NCBI RefSeq assembly: GCF_000834055.1
Contig: NZ_JXSQ01000016.1
Coordinates: forward strand, 1 to 64,000
Reading direction: 5' to 3'
From: Leucobacter komagatae
GTDB lineage: Bacteria > Actinomycetota > Actinomycetes > Actinomycetales > Microbacteriaceae
Length of the DNA stretch: 64,000 nucleotides
Every line of letters starts with the position of its first letter. Position 1 is the stretch's first letter. This document shows, one piece after another, positions 45,001 through 54,163 of the stretch. Made by a program: the position numbers and the translations under genes. The notes under the pieces are model-generated. The model was not told the DNA's origin. It did no database searches and worked only from the letters and a program-made list of their open reading frames with translations.

Positions 45001-46686
45001 CTAAAGCTCCAGCCTTGCGGAGACGCGAATTTCATCGGGTAGGCCGGTGTGCGTGATGAGGATGACGGCACGGTCGTCGGGGATGGCGCCAACAAGGTCG
45101 ACAAGCAGCTTGTCAGCAAGCAGCTGATCGACTCCCGCAGTTGGCTCGTCGAGCACAACCACCGGGAAATCGGCCAGAATCACCCGTGCCAGGGATATCC
45201 GCTGCATCTGCCCACCAGAGACCAACGTGCCGCGCTCCCCGACCATCGCGTCGAGGCCGCCGCGTTCGCGTACCCATTCGCCGAGGCCAACGCGCTCGAG
45301 CACCGAAAGCAACTCTTCGTCACTCGCGTCCTCCCGCGCAAACTTGAGGTTTTGCCTGATGTCGGTGTTGAAGAGGTGCGGCTGCTGCTCGCACAGCCCG
45401 ACGAAGCCGCGCACGGCAGCACCGGTGAACTCGCGGGCTTCGATCCCACCCAGCCGGTAACTACCGCGGTAGTCGAGGAAACGGCTGAGCGCGAGCGCGA
45501 GCGTCGACTTTCCCGCTCCGCTATCACCGGTCACCACGAGCAGCTCGGCGGGCCGGAGGGAGAACGACAGCCCCGACACCACCGTCTTGCCACCTGGGTG
45601 GGCGACGGAGAGATCAGTGACCTCCACGAGCGGCACTCCCGGCACCGCTGACGGCACCGCAAGCCGTCCGGAGATAGGCGCGGTTGCGTCGTGCACGGGG
45701 TCTACGGGGTCTACGGGGTCTACGGGAATCTCCGTCGGGAGCGCCCCGTCGGTGAGGTGCGAGACGCGCTCAGCACTGGCCGCCACCGTGCGCCGCGCCG
45801 TGAGCGCGGCGAACACCTGCGCGAAGACGTCGAAGACCGCCGCCGGTACCACGACGATCGCCGCGAACACCGGCGCGGTGAACGCTGTTCCAGCGCCGGG
45901 AGCCGCGACAAGCAAAATCGCGACGGAGGCGATGCCCGCCCCGAGCGCGACGATCGCACCGGTTAGTCCGGCTGCTCGCGTCCGCGTGAGTTGCACCCGT
46001 GTGAGGTGCGCCTCAGCGTCGGCGATGCGCGCGCGCTGTGCGCCGAGCGCACCGAACGCGTGGAGCACGCCTGCCGAGGCAAATCGGTCGAGCAGCGCGT
46101 CCGTGAGCGCCGAGCGCGCCGCGGCAAGCTCACGGTCGCTGCGCCCCGCTATCCGCTTCGATAGCGTAGCGCCGACGAGCACCGAAAGCAGCAGCACCAC
46201 GGTGAGGATCGCGGCCGCCACTGGCGAAGCTATTGCGATGACCAGGATGGTGAGTGCGGTGACGGTGAGGCTGACGATTAGCGGCTGCCGCACCCTGAGC
46301 GGGTGATCTTGCAGCTGGTCGACGTCGTCGACAAATGTCGCAAGGATCTCGCCGCGACGAGACGACTCGATCGCCCCTGGAACGCGGGGCACAAGCGCAG
46401 TGAACGTCTCGGCGCGGAGCTGTGATAGTTGCGCCAGTGCTGCGTCGTGGCTCGAGAGGCGTTCGGCGTAGCGAAACGCTGCGCGGCCGATCGCGAGCGC
46501 CCTGACCCCGACGATCGCGAACGTGAGGTGCAGGATGGGAGGTTGCGCACCTGAGCGGGTGATGAGCCACATGCTCAGCGCGAGCAACCCGATTGCCGAG
46601 CCGTCTGAGAGGATCCCGAGGAGCTGGCCTGGCAGGGCTCGCCGCCAGGTGGGTGTTGCGCGCTGAAGAACGGTCTCGACGCTCAT
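45001..46686 (-). CDS. cydC: ABC exporter CydC (cytochrome bd assembly)
   Basis: 561 residues: six-helix exporter domain (about 1-310), a linker with a VDP repeat (about 320-328), and an ATPase domain with GDSGAGKSTLALAL, Q-loop LCEQQPHLFN, signature LVSGGQMQRISLA and DEPTAGVD. With CydD it forms the heterodimeric transporter needed for cytochrome bd assembly, linked in other bacteria to thiol or heme export. ATG overlaps the cydD stop (ATGA). Last gene of cydABDC, convergent with pabC; the 55-base gap shows no clear terminator. Confidence 0.93.
   Translation of the reverse strand: MSVETVLQRATPTWRRALPGQLLGILSDGSAIGLLALSMWLITRSGAQPPILHLTFAIVGVRALAIGRAAFRYAERLSSHDAALAQLSQLRAETFTALVPRVPGAIESSRRGEILATFVDDVDQLQDHPLRVRQPLIVSLTVTALTILVIAIASPVAAAILTVVLLLSVLVGATLSKRIAGRSDRELAAARSALTDALLDRFASAGVLHAFGALGAQRARIADAEAHLTRVQLTRTRAAGLTGAIVALGAGIASVAILLVAAPGAGTAFTAPVFAAIVVVPAAVFDVFAQVFAALTARRTVAASAERVSHLTDGALPTEIPVDPVDPVDPVHDATAPISGRLAVPSAVPGVPLVEVTDLSVAHPGGKTVVSGLSFSLRPAELLVVTGDSGAGKSTLALALSRFLDYRGSYRLGGIEAREFTGAAVRGFVGLCEQQPHLFNTDIRQNLKFAREDASDEELLSVLERVGLGEWVRERGGLDAMVGERGTLVSGGQMQRISLARVILADFPVVVLDEPTAGVDQLLADKLLVDLVGAIPDDRAVILITHTGLPDEIRVSARLEL
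45701..45727 (-). repeat. 9-bp tandem repeat in the cydC linker
   Basis: Three 9-base units of TCTACGGGG (plus strand) with a degenerate fourth, encoding PVDPVDPVDPV between the membrane and ATPase domains of CydC. Confidence 0.85.
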
Positions 46687-48465
46687 GGCCGCACCTCCTG
46701 GTCTGACCCTGACGGTTCTGCAGCGGCTGAGGCGGTCGCGGGTTCGAGCGTCGCCGGGGAGCCGCCGCTGTCTTCGGCGACGCTTGGCTGCGTGGCCGGG
46801 GCGATCGTGATGATGCGCTCTGCTGCATCGAGGAGCGCCTGGCGGTGGCTGACGACGAGCACCGCGCGCCCGGCAAGCGCCTCGGCGCGGGCTGCCTCGA
46901 TGACGAGAGACTCGCTGTCTGAATCGAGCGCCGAGCTGGGCTCGTCGAGCAGGAGCAGCGTCGCCGAGACGTCGGCGGCGCGGTACAGCGCGCGCGCGAT
47001 GGAGACACGCTGCGACTGCCCACCAGAGAGCCCTGACCCGAGAGCGCCAAGCTCGCGGTCGAGGGCGAGGTCATGCAGCCCGACGCGGTCGAGCACTGAT
47101 CGCGCCAGCGCGGGGTCGGGGTTGTCACTGCCGAGCGCGATGTTCGCGAGCAGTGTTCCCTGAATGAGCCCCGGCTGCTGCCCTGCCCACGCGATCGGCC
47201 CGACCGCGGTCACCGCTCCGCCTGCTGGCTCGACAAACCCGAGCGCTGCCGCGAGCAGCGTCGATTTCCCGGCGCCGGACGGGCCGGCGAGCGCGACGAA
47301 TTCGCCGCGGCGCACGTCGAACGTGACGGGCCCGGCAACGACGCGTCCGTCGCGTTCGATCCGCGCATCGGCAACGGAGAGGCCAACGGCTGAGCCCGCA
47401 GCAACATCGCTGGCGCGAGTGCCAGCGGCTGGCTCCGCTGCGCCATCGCCGGTCGAGCCGTTGCCCTCGATGAGCGCGAATACGTCCTCGGAGGCTGCCA
47501 GCCCCTCGGTCGAATCGTGGAATGCGGCGCCCACCTGCCGGATGGGCACGAACACCTCTGGGAGCACGAGCAGCACGAAGAGTCCGAGTGCGAGCGGGAA
47601 GTCACCTGCGACGAGCCGCGTGCCAACGGTCACCGCGACGAGGGCGATCGAGAATGTACCCGCGAGATCGAGCACGAAGCCCGAGAGGAACGTGACCCGC
47701 AGCACCTTCATGGTGCGCGAGCGATACTCGTCGGTCTCGCGCGCGATGCGGGCAGCCTGGCGCTGTTCGCGCCGGAAGATCTTGAGTGTCGGCAGCCCCT
47801 CGACGACGTCGAGGAACGAGGCCGAGAGCCGCTGCAGCTGATCCCACTGCTTGCCCTGCACAGACTGCGTTGCGAGGCCGATGAGGATCATGAACAGCGG
47901 AATGACCGGGAATACCAGCAGCACCGTGATGCCGCTGAGCAGGTCGGAGAACAGCACGGTGGCGACGAGGATTGGCGTCGCAACGACCGCGAGGATGAAT
48001 TGGGGGACGTAGCCGGAGAAGTAGCCGTCGAGCGCGTCGAGGCCGCGGCCGAGCACGGTCGCGAGCTTCGCTTCAGAGGATCCGGCTGTCGCTTCCGGGC
48101 TGCGAGCGTCGAGCGCGTCGAGCGCGGCAGATCGCAGCTGCGCCTTCACCTTGACGGCGCCGCGCGCCGCGACGAGATCCATTCCCCACCCGGCGAGGGC
48201 ACGGACGACGGCGGCGGCGAGAGCGCCTGCGGCGAGCCAGGGCAGGCTATCGATGGCAAACACACCATCGGCAACCTGCCCGGCCTCCCGCGGAGTCCCA
48301 AAGCCCCTCGTACACCGGAATAGCGACTGCAGCTATGGCCTGCGCGAGGAACCAGCTCCACGCGATGATCGCGAGGGTGCGCACCAATCCAAGGAGCGCA
48401 CCCAACGCGAACACCGAGCGGGCGGCGCCAGCGAAACGCAGCAGGCGTGGGTCGAGGGGCTTCAT
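46683..48465 (-). pseudogene. cydD: ABC exporter CydD, frameshifted near the N-terminus
   Basis: The frame from ATG 48465 (MKPLDPRLLRFAGAARSVFA) gives the first CydD helix, then leaves frame around 48285-48305. The remainder continues in the adjacent frame (AGQVADGVFAIDSLPW) to the stop at 46683. Deleting one base from TTTGGGACT (48298-48303 region) would join them into 593 residues. Downstream sequence is intact: GPSGAGKSTLL, LSGGQSQRVSIARAL, DEPSSALDS. Since cydA, cydB and cydC are intact, a sequencing indel is plausible. The frame as given starts mid-protein at 48263. Confidence 0.87.
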
Positions 48466-48480
48466 CAGGGTCGGGGCCGC

Positions 48481-49524
48481 CTAGGCGGTGGCCTCGGCGT
48501 GCTCGTCTGCAGGGATCATGTCGTGGGTCAGCCGCTTGCGGAAGACCCAGTACGTCCAGCCCTGGTAGAGGAGCACGAGTGGGAGCGTGAACACGGCAAC
48601 CCAGGTCATGAGCTCAAGTGTCTTCTGGGAGCTGGCTGCCCCGACGACGGTCATCGACTCAGCTGGGTCGATGCTGGAGATCATGAGGTGCGGGAAGAGC
48701 GCGGAGAAAATCGTGAGAAGCGCGAACGCGATCGTCACGGTATTCCCGACGAACGCCCACCCCTCGCGGCCTGCCACGTTCGCAATCCACGCACCGATCA
48801 GCGCGAGCGCAGCGATCGCAGCGCAGGCAATGATGAGCACAAGGTTCGGGTTCTCGATGTGGGCAACGATGGTCCAGACAAGGAACGCAGCGGCGAGGAC
48901 GATGGTCACCAGACCAACGTTCTTCGCCAGCTTCCGCGCGTTGTCACGCATGTCGCCAACGGTCTTCAGCGCGACGAACACGAGTCCGTGCGTGAAGCAG
49001 AGCAGCGTCACGACGATGCCACCGAGCAGGCTGTACGGGTTGAGGAGCGTGAGCACCGTTCCCTCGTAAAGCCAGCCGCCACCGTCGACTGTGCGAAGCG
49101 GGACACCATTGATGAGGTTCGCGAACGCGACGCCCCACAGCAGCGGCGGGACGACCGATCCCCAGAAGATGAACTGGTCAAACCAGCGAGTCCACTGCTC
49201 GCCCTTGCGCTGGTGCCGGAACTCGAAGGAGACACCGCGGAGGATGAGCGCAACGAGGATGATGAGCAGCGGCAGGTAGAAGCCGGAGAACATCGTCGCG
49301 TACCACTCGGGGAACGCTGCGAACAGCGATGCTCCGGCGACGATGAGCCAGGTCTCATTGAGATCCCACACCGGGCCGATCGTGTTGATAAGCACGCGGC
49401 GATCGGTATCGGTCTTGCCGAGGAAGGGCAACGACATCCCAACGCCGAAGTCGAAGCCGTCAAGTACGAAGTACCCGATGAGCATCACGCCGACGATGAG
49501 GAACCATACGGTAGTCAATTCCAT
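48481..49524 (-). CDS. cydB: Cytochrome bd oxidase subunit II
   Basis: 347-residue membrane subunit with about nine helices. The N-terminus LIVGVMLIGYFVLDGFDFGV is the family signature, and IGPVWDLNETWLIVAGASLF follows. It forms the quinol oxidase with CydA, which lies 15 bases upstream. Gap of 15 bases to cydD. Confidence 0.97.
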   Translation of the reverse strand: MELTTVWFLIVGVMLIGYFVLDGFDFGVGMSLPFLGKTDTDRRVLINTIGPVWDLNETWLIVAGASLFAAFPEWYATMFSGFYLPLLIILVALILRGVSFEFRHQRKGEQWTRWFDQFIFWGSVVPPLLWGVAFANLINGVPLRTVDGGGWLYEGTVLTLLNPYSLLGGIVVTLLCFTHGLVFVALKTVGDMRDNARKLAKNVGLVTIVLAAAFLVWTIVAHIENPNLVLIIACAAIAALALIGAWIANVAGREGWAFVGNTVTIAFALLTIFSALFPHLMISSIDPAESMTVVGAASSQKTLELMTWVAVFTLPLVLLYQGWTYWVFRKRLTHDMIPADEHAEATA

Positions 49525-49539
49525 GATCCGTGTCCTTTC

Positions 49540-51000
49540 CTAGTAAACCGTCGCGAGTTGGTTGTGGTCTGGCTTTCCTGAGCCGTCACCGTCTGCATCA
49601 TCGAGCAGTGGGATCTCAGGTGGGCCTTCCTTCACGGTCTTCACGATAAGACCGAACTCGACGACCGCGAGCGCGCCGTACACAACCGTGAACACGGCGA
49701 GGGACACGAGCACCATCCAGCCGGGCACACCCGGCGATATTCCTTGTTCGGTAGTCATCACCCCAAACACGATCCAAGGCTGACGCCCCATCTCGGTGAA
49801 TACCCAGCCAACGAGGGATGCGAGCATCGGGATCGGGGCCGTCCAAATCGCAACGGTCCAGACCCACTTTGGCAGGTCGATGGTCTTGCGGGTGATCCAC
49901 AGCCCGACGAGGGAGACCAGCGCAGCAAGCGCGCCGAGTCCGATCATCCAGCGGAATGCCCAGTACGTGACCCACACGATCGGCACGAAGGAGCCGTCGG
50001 TCGGGCAGGTGAGGAGCGTATCGCCCGCGCCGCAGTACATCTCGGTGTACTCCGCCTGCAGGTCGTTGATGCCCTCGACGGTCCCGTCAAGCGAGTTCGT
50101 GGCCAGGAACGACGCGAGGTACGGGATACGTACCGAGAAGATCTCGTGCGCACCGTCAGGTGTTCCAAGGCTGAAGAGCGAGAACGATGCGTCTCTGCCG
50201 CTCGCGGTGTTGTACATCGCTTCTGCTGCTGCCATCTTCATGGGCTGCGTCTGCGTCATCACGAGACCGAGTGCGTGGCCGCTGATTGCCACGCCGGCGA
50301 AGGCGATGAGGTTTGTCCATGCGCCGAAGCGGAGGGTCGTGCGCATCTCGTCAACGAACTGGCGTCGCTTGAGGTGCCAGGCCGCAACCGAGACCATAAC
50401 CACGCCGGCAAACATGAGCGAGGCGAAGATCGTGTGCGGGAACTGGGTGAGTGCCACAGGGTTGAGCAGCACGTCGCCGATGCTCTCGAGCTCGGCGCGG
50501 CCGCGCTCGCCGTTGATCTCAAAGCCGACCGGGTTCTGCATGAACGCATTGGCCGCGAGGATGAAGTACGCCGAGAGGACGGTACCGATCCACACAAACC
50601 AGATGGTCATGAGGTGGAGCTTCTTCGGCAGCTTGTTCCAGCCGAAGATCCACAGGCCGATGAAGGTCGCCTCGAAGAAGAAGGCAATGAGGCCCTCCAT
50701 CGCGAGCGGGGCACCGAAGATGTCGCCGACAAAGCGGGAGTAGTTCGACCAGTTCATGCCGAACTGGAACTCCTGCACGATGCCGGTAACGACGCCCATC
50801 GCGAAGTTAATGAGGAACACTTTGCCAAACAGCTTCGTCAGGCGGAGATACTTCTCTTTACCTGTTCGTACCCACGCGGTTTGCAAAATGGCGACGAGGA
50901 GCGCCATTCCGATCGTGAGGGGCACAAAGATGAAGTGATACAGGGTAGTCAACCCGAATTGCCAGCGCGCTAGCGCTACCGGGTCAAGGAACTCATTCAT
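49540..51000 (-). CDS. cydA: Cytochrome bd oxidase subunit I
   Basis: 486-residue heme-bearing subunit that oxidises quinol and reduces oxygen. ATG 51000 (MNEFLDPVALARWQFG) is chosen for AGGAGA upstream; the frame extends 16 codons further. Heme-ligand His 22 in TTLYHFIFVPLTIG, the AMEGLIAFFFEATFIG segment, PHTIFASLMFAG (second heme His), and TQPMKMAAAEA in the quinol region. The short Q-loop holds a Cys pair (MYCGAGDTLLTC), as in other actinobacterial bd oxidases. First gene of cydABDC. Confidence 0.97.
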   Translation of the reverse strand: MNEFLDPVALARWQFGLTTLYHFIFVPLTIGMALLVAILQTAWVRTGKEKYLRLTKLFGKVFLINFAMGVVTGIVQEFQFGMNWSNYSRFVGDIFGAPLAMEGLIAFFFEATFIGLWIFGWNKLPKKLHLMTIWFVWIGTVLSAYFILAANAFMQNPVGFEINGERGRAELESIGDVLLNPVALTQFPHTIFASLMFAGVVMVSVAAWHLKRRQFVDEMRTTLRFGAWTNLIAFAGVAISGHALGLVMTQTQPMKMAAAEAMYNTASGRDASFSLFSLGTPDGAHEIFSVRIPYLASFLATNSLDGTVEGINDLQAEYTEMYCGAGDTLLTCPTDGSFVPIVWVTYWAFRWMIGLGALAALVSLVGLWITRKTIDLPKWVWTVAIWTAPIPMLASLVGWVFTEMGRQPWIVFGVMTTEQGISPGVPGWMVLVSLAVFTVVYGALAVVEFGLIVKTVKEGPPEIPLLDDADGDGSGKPDHNQLATVY

Positions 51001-51052
51001 TTGTTCTCCTAAAACCAGGAGGTGGGCGCTCGCCGCGCGGGAACGCAATACT

Positions 51053-51086
51053 CCCGTAGGAATTCCCTACGGGCGGGTGTACCCGC
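51053..51086 (-). promoter_or_regulatory. Tandem palindromes in the cydA leader
   Basis: CCCGTAGG-AATTC-CCTACGGG (51053-51073) is followed at once by GCGGGT-GT-ACCCGC (51073-51086), 53 bases before the cydA ATG. Either operator or RNA hairpin. A TATACT hexamer at 51117-51122 on the minus strand is a -10 candidate, which would place both in the transcript. Confidence 0.5.
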
Positions 51087-51152
51087 GGGGCGTCAGCTAA
51101 ACTGCCAACTGTTGCCAGTATATGCAAGCTGAGAGTTTCCTGCGAATCAATT

Positions 51153-51162
51153 TTGACGTCAA
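51153..51162. promoter_or_regulatory. Palindrome TTGACGTCAA
   Basis: A perfect 10-base palindrome in the AT-richer part of the cydA/App1 divergent region (219 bases). It also holds a TTGACG -35-like hexamer on either strand. Could be a regulator site; support is weak. Confidence 0.3.
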
Positions 51163-51207
51163 GATTCTTTTCCCTTGGAGCCGCACATCGCTCTCGCTGA
51201 TTCGTCA

Positions 51208-51213
51208 TACACT
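51208..51213 (+). promoter_or_regulatory. -10 box, leaderless App1-type gene
   Basis: TACACT, then GGCTGA and GTG at 51220. Confidence 0.5.
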
Positions 51214-51219
51214 GGCTGA

Positions 51220-52272
51220 GTGACTTCGCCAGACGACCTGCCCGACAGCCGACCCCGCTTTGCGGCTCGGTTTGAAGATCGGATGCACCGGAGCAGGGCG
51301 AAGCAGGCCATCAAACGTGGGAAGACTCCCTCGGTCATTCCGTACATCGGCTACGGCACAACGGAGTGGGTACGCGTGCTCGGCCGCGTCCTGTACTTGC
51401 GGCCAGACACCAGTGAGCATTCCCGCTTCAGGCCCGACGTGCAGGAGGTGTCGCGCATTCGCGGCTGGCGCACCTTCACGAGCGTCTACGTGCCCTATCA
51501 GCGCATCACCGTGCTCGTCGACGACGTTCCGACAGCGGAGGTCGTCGCCGACCGCGGCGGCGTAATCGACTCGATCGTGCGTGTCGCCCTCTCCCCCGGC
51601 TGGCACACGGTCACGCTCCAGGTGAGCGACGAGGAAGCGGCGCACGCCCCCGTGAAGATCGTTGAACCGGCATCACAGCTCGGCGTCCTCTCCGACGTCG
51701 ACGACACCGTGCTCATCACCGCGCTGCCCAAACCGTTCGTTGCCGCGTGGAACAGCTTCGTCCTCGACGAGACCGCACGGCGGGCAACCCCGGGGATGCC
51801 CGTGCTGTACGACCGGCTCGCGAAGCGCCACCCAGGCTCCCCGTTCATCTACCTGTCGACGGGTGCGTGGAACGCCGCGCCAGCCCTGAGCAGGTTCCTC
51901 GCGCGAAACCTCTACCCCATGGGCCCGTTGCTCCTCACCGACTGGGGCCCGACACACGACAGGTGGTTCCGCAGCGGCCGCGAGCACAAACAGCGGGAGC
52001 TCAAGCGCCTCGCCACCGAGTTCCCGGGAGTCCGGTGGATCCTATTCGGCGACGACGGCCAGCACGACGAGTCCCTCTACGCGGAGTTCGCTCGTGAGCA
52101 CCCGGGCAATGTAGCGGCGGTGGCCATCAGGCAGCTCTCCGTCGGTCAGGCAGTGCTCGCTGGCGGGCGCTCAAAAGCGGAGCAGCAGAAGGACGCGAGC
52201 GGGATCCCCTGGGTGTACGGGCCAGACGGCGCGACTCTCAGTGAGGAGCTCCGCAAGCTCGGTCTGCTGTGA
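51220..52272 (+). CDS. App1-type (DUF2183) phosphatase domain protein
   Basis: 350 residues. The C-terminal HAD-like domain has the catalytic DxDxT motif as SDVDDTVL (Asp 159, Asp 161), FIYLSTGAWNAAP (motif II) and GVRWILFGDDGQHD (acidic motif). This matches the App1 catalytic domain, which in yeast is a phosphatidate phosphatase; the bacterial substrate is not known. The N-terminal 150 residues form a separate beta domain. GTG start without a ribosome binding site. It overlaps the FUSC gene by four bases, so both may act on the membrane. Confidence 0.87.
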   Translation: MTSPDDLPDSRPRFAARFEDRMHRSRAKQAIKRGKTPSVIPYIGYGTTEWVRVLGRVLYLRPDTSEHSRFRPDVQEVSRIRGWRTFTSVYVPYQRITVLVDDVPTAEVVADRGGVIDSIVRVALSPGWHTVTLQVSDEEAAHAPVKIVEPASQLGVLSDVDDTVLITALPKPFVAAWNSFVLDETARRATPGMPVLYDRLAKRHPGSPFIYLSTGAWNAAPALSRFLARNLYPMGPLLLTDWGPTHDRWFRSGREHKQRELKRLATEFPGVRWILFGDDGQHDESLYAEFAREHPGNVAAVAIRQLSVGQAVLAGGRSKAEQQKDASGIPWVYGPDGATLSEELRKLGLL

Positions 52273-53336
52273 GCGAGCTCGTCGATCCGTGGTGGCGCCG
52301 CGCGGAGCAGCGCGTCACCGGCAGGTTCACCGTTGCGGCAAGGCCACCGTGGCTGCAGCTCGCAAAGGCTGGCAGCGCCGCGATCCTCAGCTGGTTCGTG
52401 TGCCTGATGATTTTTCCAGGCACGTTGCCCATGTTTGGCGCTATCGCCGCACTCATCGTCGTGCAGGAGAGTGTCGACCAGTCCCTCACGAAGGGCATCG
52501 AGCGCGTCGTCGGCGTACTGTTCGGGGTGTCGGTAGCGCTTGGCGCTGGGGCGCTATTCGGGACCAGCTCGTGGCTATTCATTGCGGCGATCGTCGTCGC
52601 GATGGGCGTTGGCTGGCTCTTGCGAATGAGTGCGACCTCCACGAACCAGATCGCGATCACCGCGATGCTCATGATCGCGCTCGGTGGATCAGAGCTCGGC
52701 TACGGCGTCGAGCGGCTCGTGGAGACGCTCATCGGGGCCGCGATCGGTGTCGCGGTCAACGCCGCGATCGCCGCTCCGGTGCGGACGGGCATCACCCGCC
52801 AGGAAATCACCTCGCTCACGGTGCACGCCGCGGCGGCGCTCGAGCGCCTCGCTGACGCGCTCGACGAGCCGCGAGACGAGCCCTGGCTTGAGGACATGCT
52901 CGATTCGGCCCGTGAGCTACACGAGGAGCGCGCGAAGGTGCACGCGTCACTCAGGCGAGCGCGCGAGAGCCTCAGGCTCAACCCGCGCGGCCGCCGCCAC
53001 ATGCGCCAACTCCTCGAAGACGACGCGCTTTTCCAGCGTGTGCAACCGATAGTGACGCAGGTCATCGGGATGTCGAGGGCACTCTACGACCTCTACGATC
53101 CCGAGCTCGTCGAGGATCCCTCGGTGATTGGAATGCGGCAAGAGATCCACCGCGCCGCCCACGACCTTCGGCTCCTTGTCGTCCGCGAGGACAGCGCGGA
53201 GGCGGCCCCTGAACCGCCGGCGCTTACCGCACCGTACACGATTCAACGACCGCCTCCGCGTCACTGGGTGCTCATCGGCTCGCTCATGGAGGACCTCAGG
53301 CGCGTACGCGGGAGGATCACGGGCGAGCTCGAATAG
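52269..53336 (+). CDS. FUSC family membrane protein
   Basis: 355 residues. Five to six helices in residues 25-175 (MFGAIAALIVVQESVDQSL) and a long soluble helical C-terminal half (about 180-355) match the FUSC/aromatic acid exporter-like family. GTG start overlaps the stop of the phosphatase gene (GTGA). Possible exporter of small acids; substrate unknown. Convergent with yceI. Confidence 0.85.
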   Translation: MSELVDPWWRRAEQRVTGRFTVAARPPWLQLAKAGSAAILSWFVCLMIFPGTLPMFGAIAALIVVQESVDQSLTKGIERVVGVLFGVSVALGAGALFGTSSWLFIAAIVVAMGVGWLLRMSATSTNQIAITAMLMIALGGSELGYGVERLVETLIGAAIGVAVNAAIAAPVRTGITRQEITSLTVHAAAALERLADALDEPRDEPWLEDMLDSARELHEERAKVHASLRRARESLRLNPRGRRHMRQLLEDDALFQRVQPIVTQVIGMSRALYDLYDPELVEDPSVIGMRQEIHRAAHDLRLLVVREDSAEAAPEPPALTAPYTIQRPPPRHWVLIGSLMEDLRRVRGRITGELE

Positions 53337-53363
53337 CCGGCCGCCTACCTGGGCGAAGCCGCC

Positions 53364-53399
53364 CTACTGGGCGAGCTACTGGGTGAGCTACTGAACGAG
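53364..53399. repeat. 12-bp tandem repeat across the yceI stop
   Basis: Three 12-base units (CTACTGGGCGAG, CTACTGGGTGAG, CTACTGAACGAG), with a more diverged copy at 53344. The third unit contains the yceI stop codon and final codons. Confidence 0.8.
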
Positions 53400-53945
53400 A
53401 GCTGCCTGGACGTCGATCGTGATGGTGACGTCGTCGCCGAGCAGGAAGCCGCCCTTTTCGAGCGGAGCATTCCAGGTGAGGCCGAAGTCTTCACGCTTCA
53501 CGACGGACTTCGCGGTGAAGCCAGCCTTGTAGTTGCCGTAGGGGTCCTCGCCAAAGCCGCCGAACTCGAAGTCGAACGTGACGGGCTTCGTCACGCCGCG
53601 CATCGTGAGCTCGCCGTCTACCTTGAAGTCGCCGTCGACGACGCGCACGCCGTTCGATGCGAAGGTGAGCTGTGGGAACTGCTCCGCTTCGAAGAAGTCA
53701 CCGGTGCGGAGGTGTCCGTCGCGGTTCTTCTCGTTCGTGTTCACCGACGCGACCTCGGCCGATGCGGTGACGCTCGAATCGAGCGGGTTTTCGCCGGTCA
53801 CGAATGTGGCATCGAAGTCTTCGAACTTGCCCTTAACCTTGCTGATCGCCAGGTGACGGATCGCGAACCCGACCTCGGAGTGCGTGGCGTCAATCTTCCA
53901 GGTGCCTGCGCGGTAGCCGGGGATCTGATCTGCGGTGAACGTCAT
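53388..53945 (-). CDS. YceI family protein
   Basis: 185 residues forming the YceI-like lipocalin barrel, which in relatives binds isoprenoid lipids. Recognisable: WKIDATHSEVGFAIRHL, DLTASAEVAS-like VTASAEVASVNT, and LTMRGVTKPVTFDFEF. The ATG at 53945 has GAAAGG upstream; the frame extends 16 further codons without support. There is no signal peptide, so it is the cytoplasmic form common in Actinobacteria. A 21-base palindrome lies 30 bases upstream. Confidence 0.94.
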   Translation of the reverse strand: MTFTADQIPGYRAGTWKIDATHSEVGFAIRHLAISKVKGKFEDFDATFVTGENPLDSSVTASAEVASVNTNEKNRDGHLRTGDFFEAEQFPQLTFASNGVRVVDGDFKVDGELTMRGVTKPVTFDFEFGGFGEDPYGNYKAGFTAKSVVKREDFGLTWNAPLEKGGFLLGDDVTITIDVQAALVQ

Positions 53946-53974
53946 GAGAATAAACCTTTCAAGATGTGTTGTGC

Positions 53975-53995
53975 CAATGAGTGTCGGACTCATTG
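53975..53995. promoter_or_regulatory. Palindrome upstream of yceI
   Basis: CAATGAGT-GTCGG-ACTCATTG, a perfect 8-bp-arm inverted repeat 30 bases before the yceI start. Its inner AGTGTCGGAC recurs inverted at 54038-54047. Likely a repressor operator, though no regulator gene lies next to it. The rest of the 218-base gap to gatD shows nothing clear. Confidence 0.55.
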
Positions 53996-54163
53996 CTGTG
54001 GCGCCGTTCGGCTACTGCCAAACTTGCAACGTGCGGCGTCCGACACTGTCGCGGACACCTGGAACAACTTACATGCGCATGCATCTATTCCCAGATTGTG
54101 AAAATACTTTTCCTCGCTTCGTCCGCGCACCGGCGGCCGCACCCGAGGGAGCAGGCGCTCTGG

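Noticed and set aside
51153-51162. TTGACGTCAA as a Crp/GlxR site
   Set aside because: Does not match TGTGA-N6-TCACA; kept only as an unassigned palindrome.
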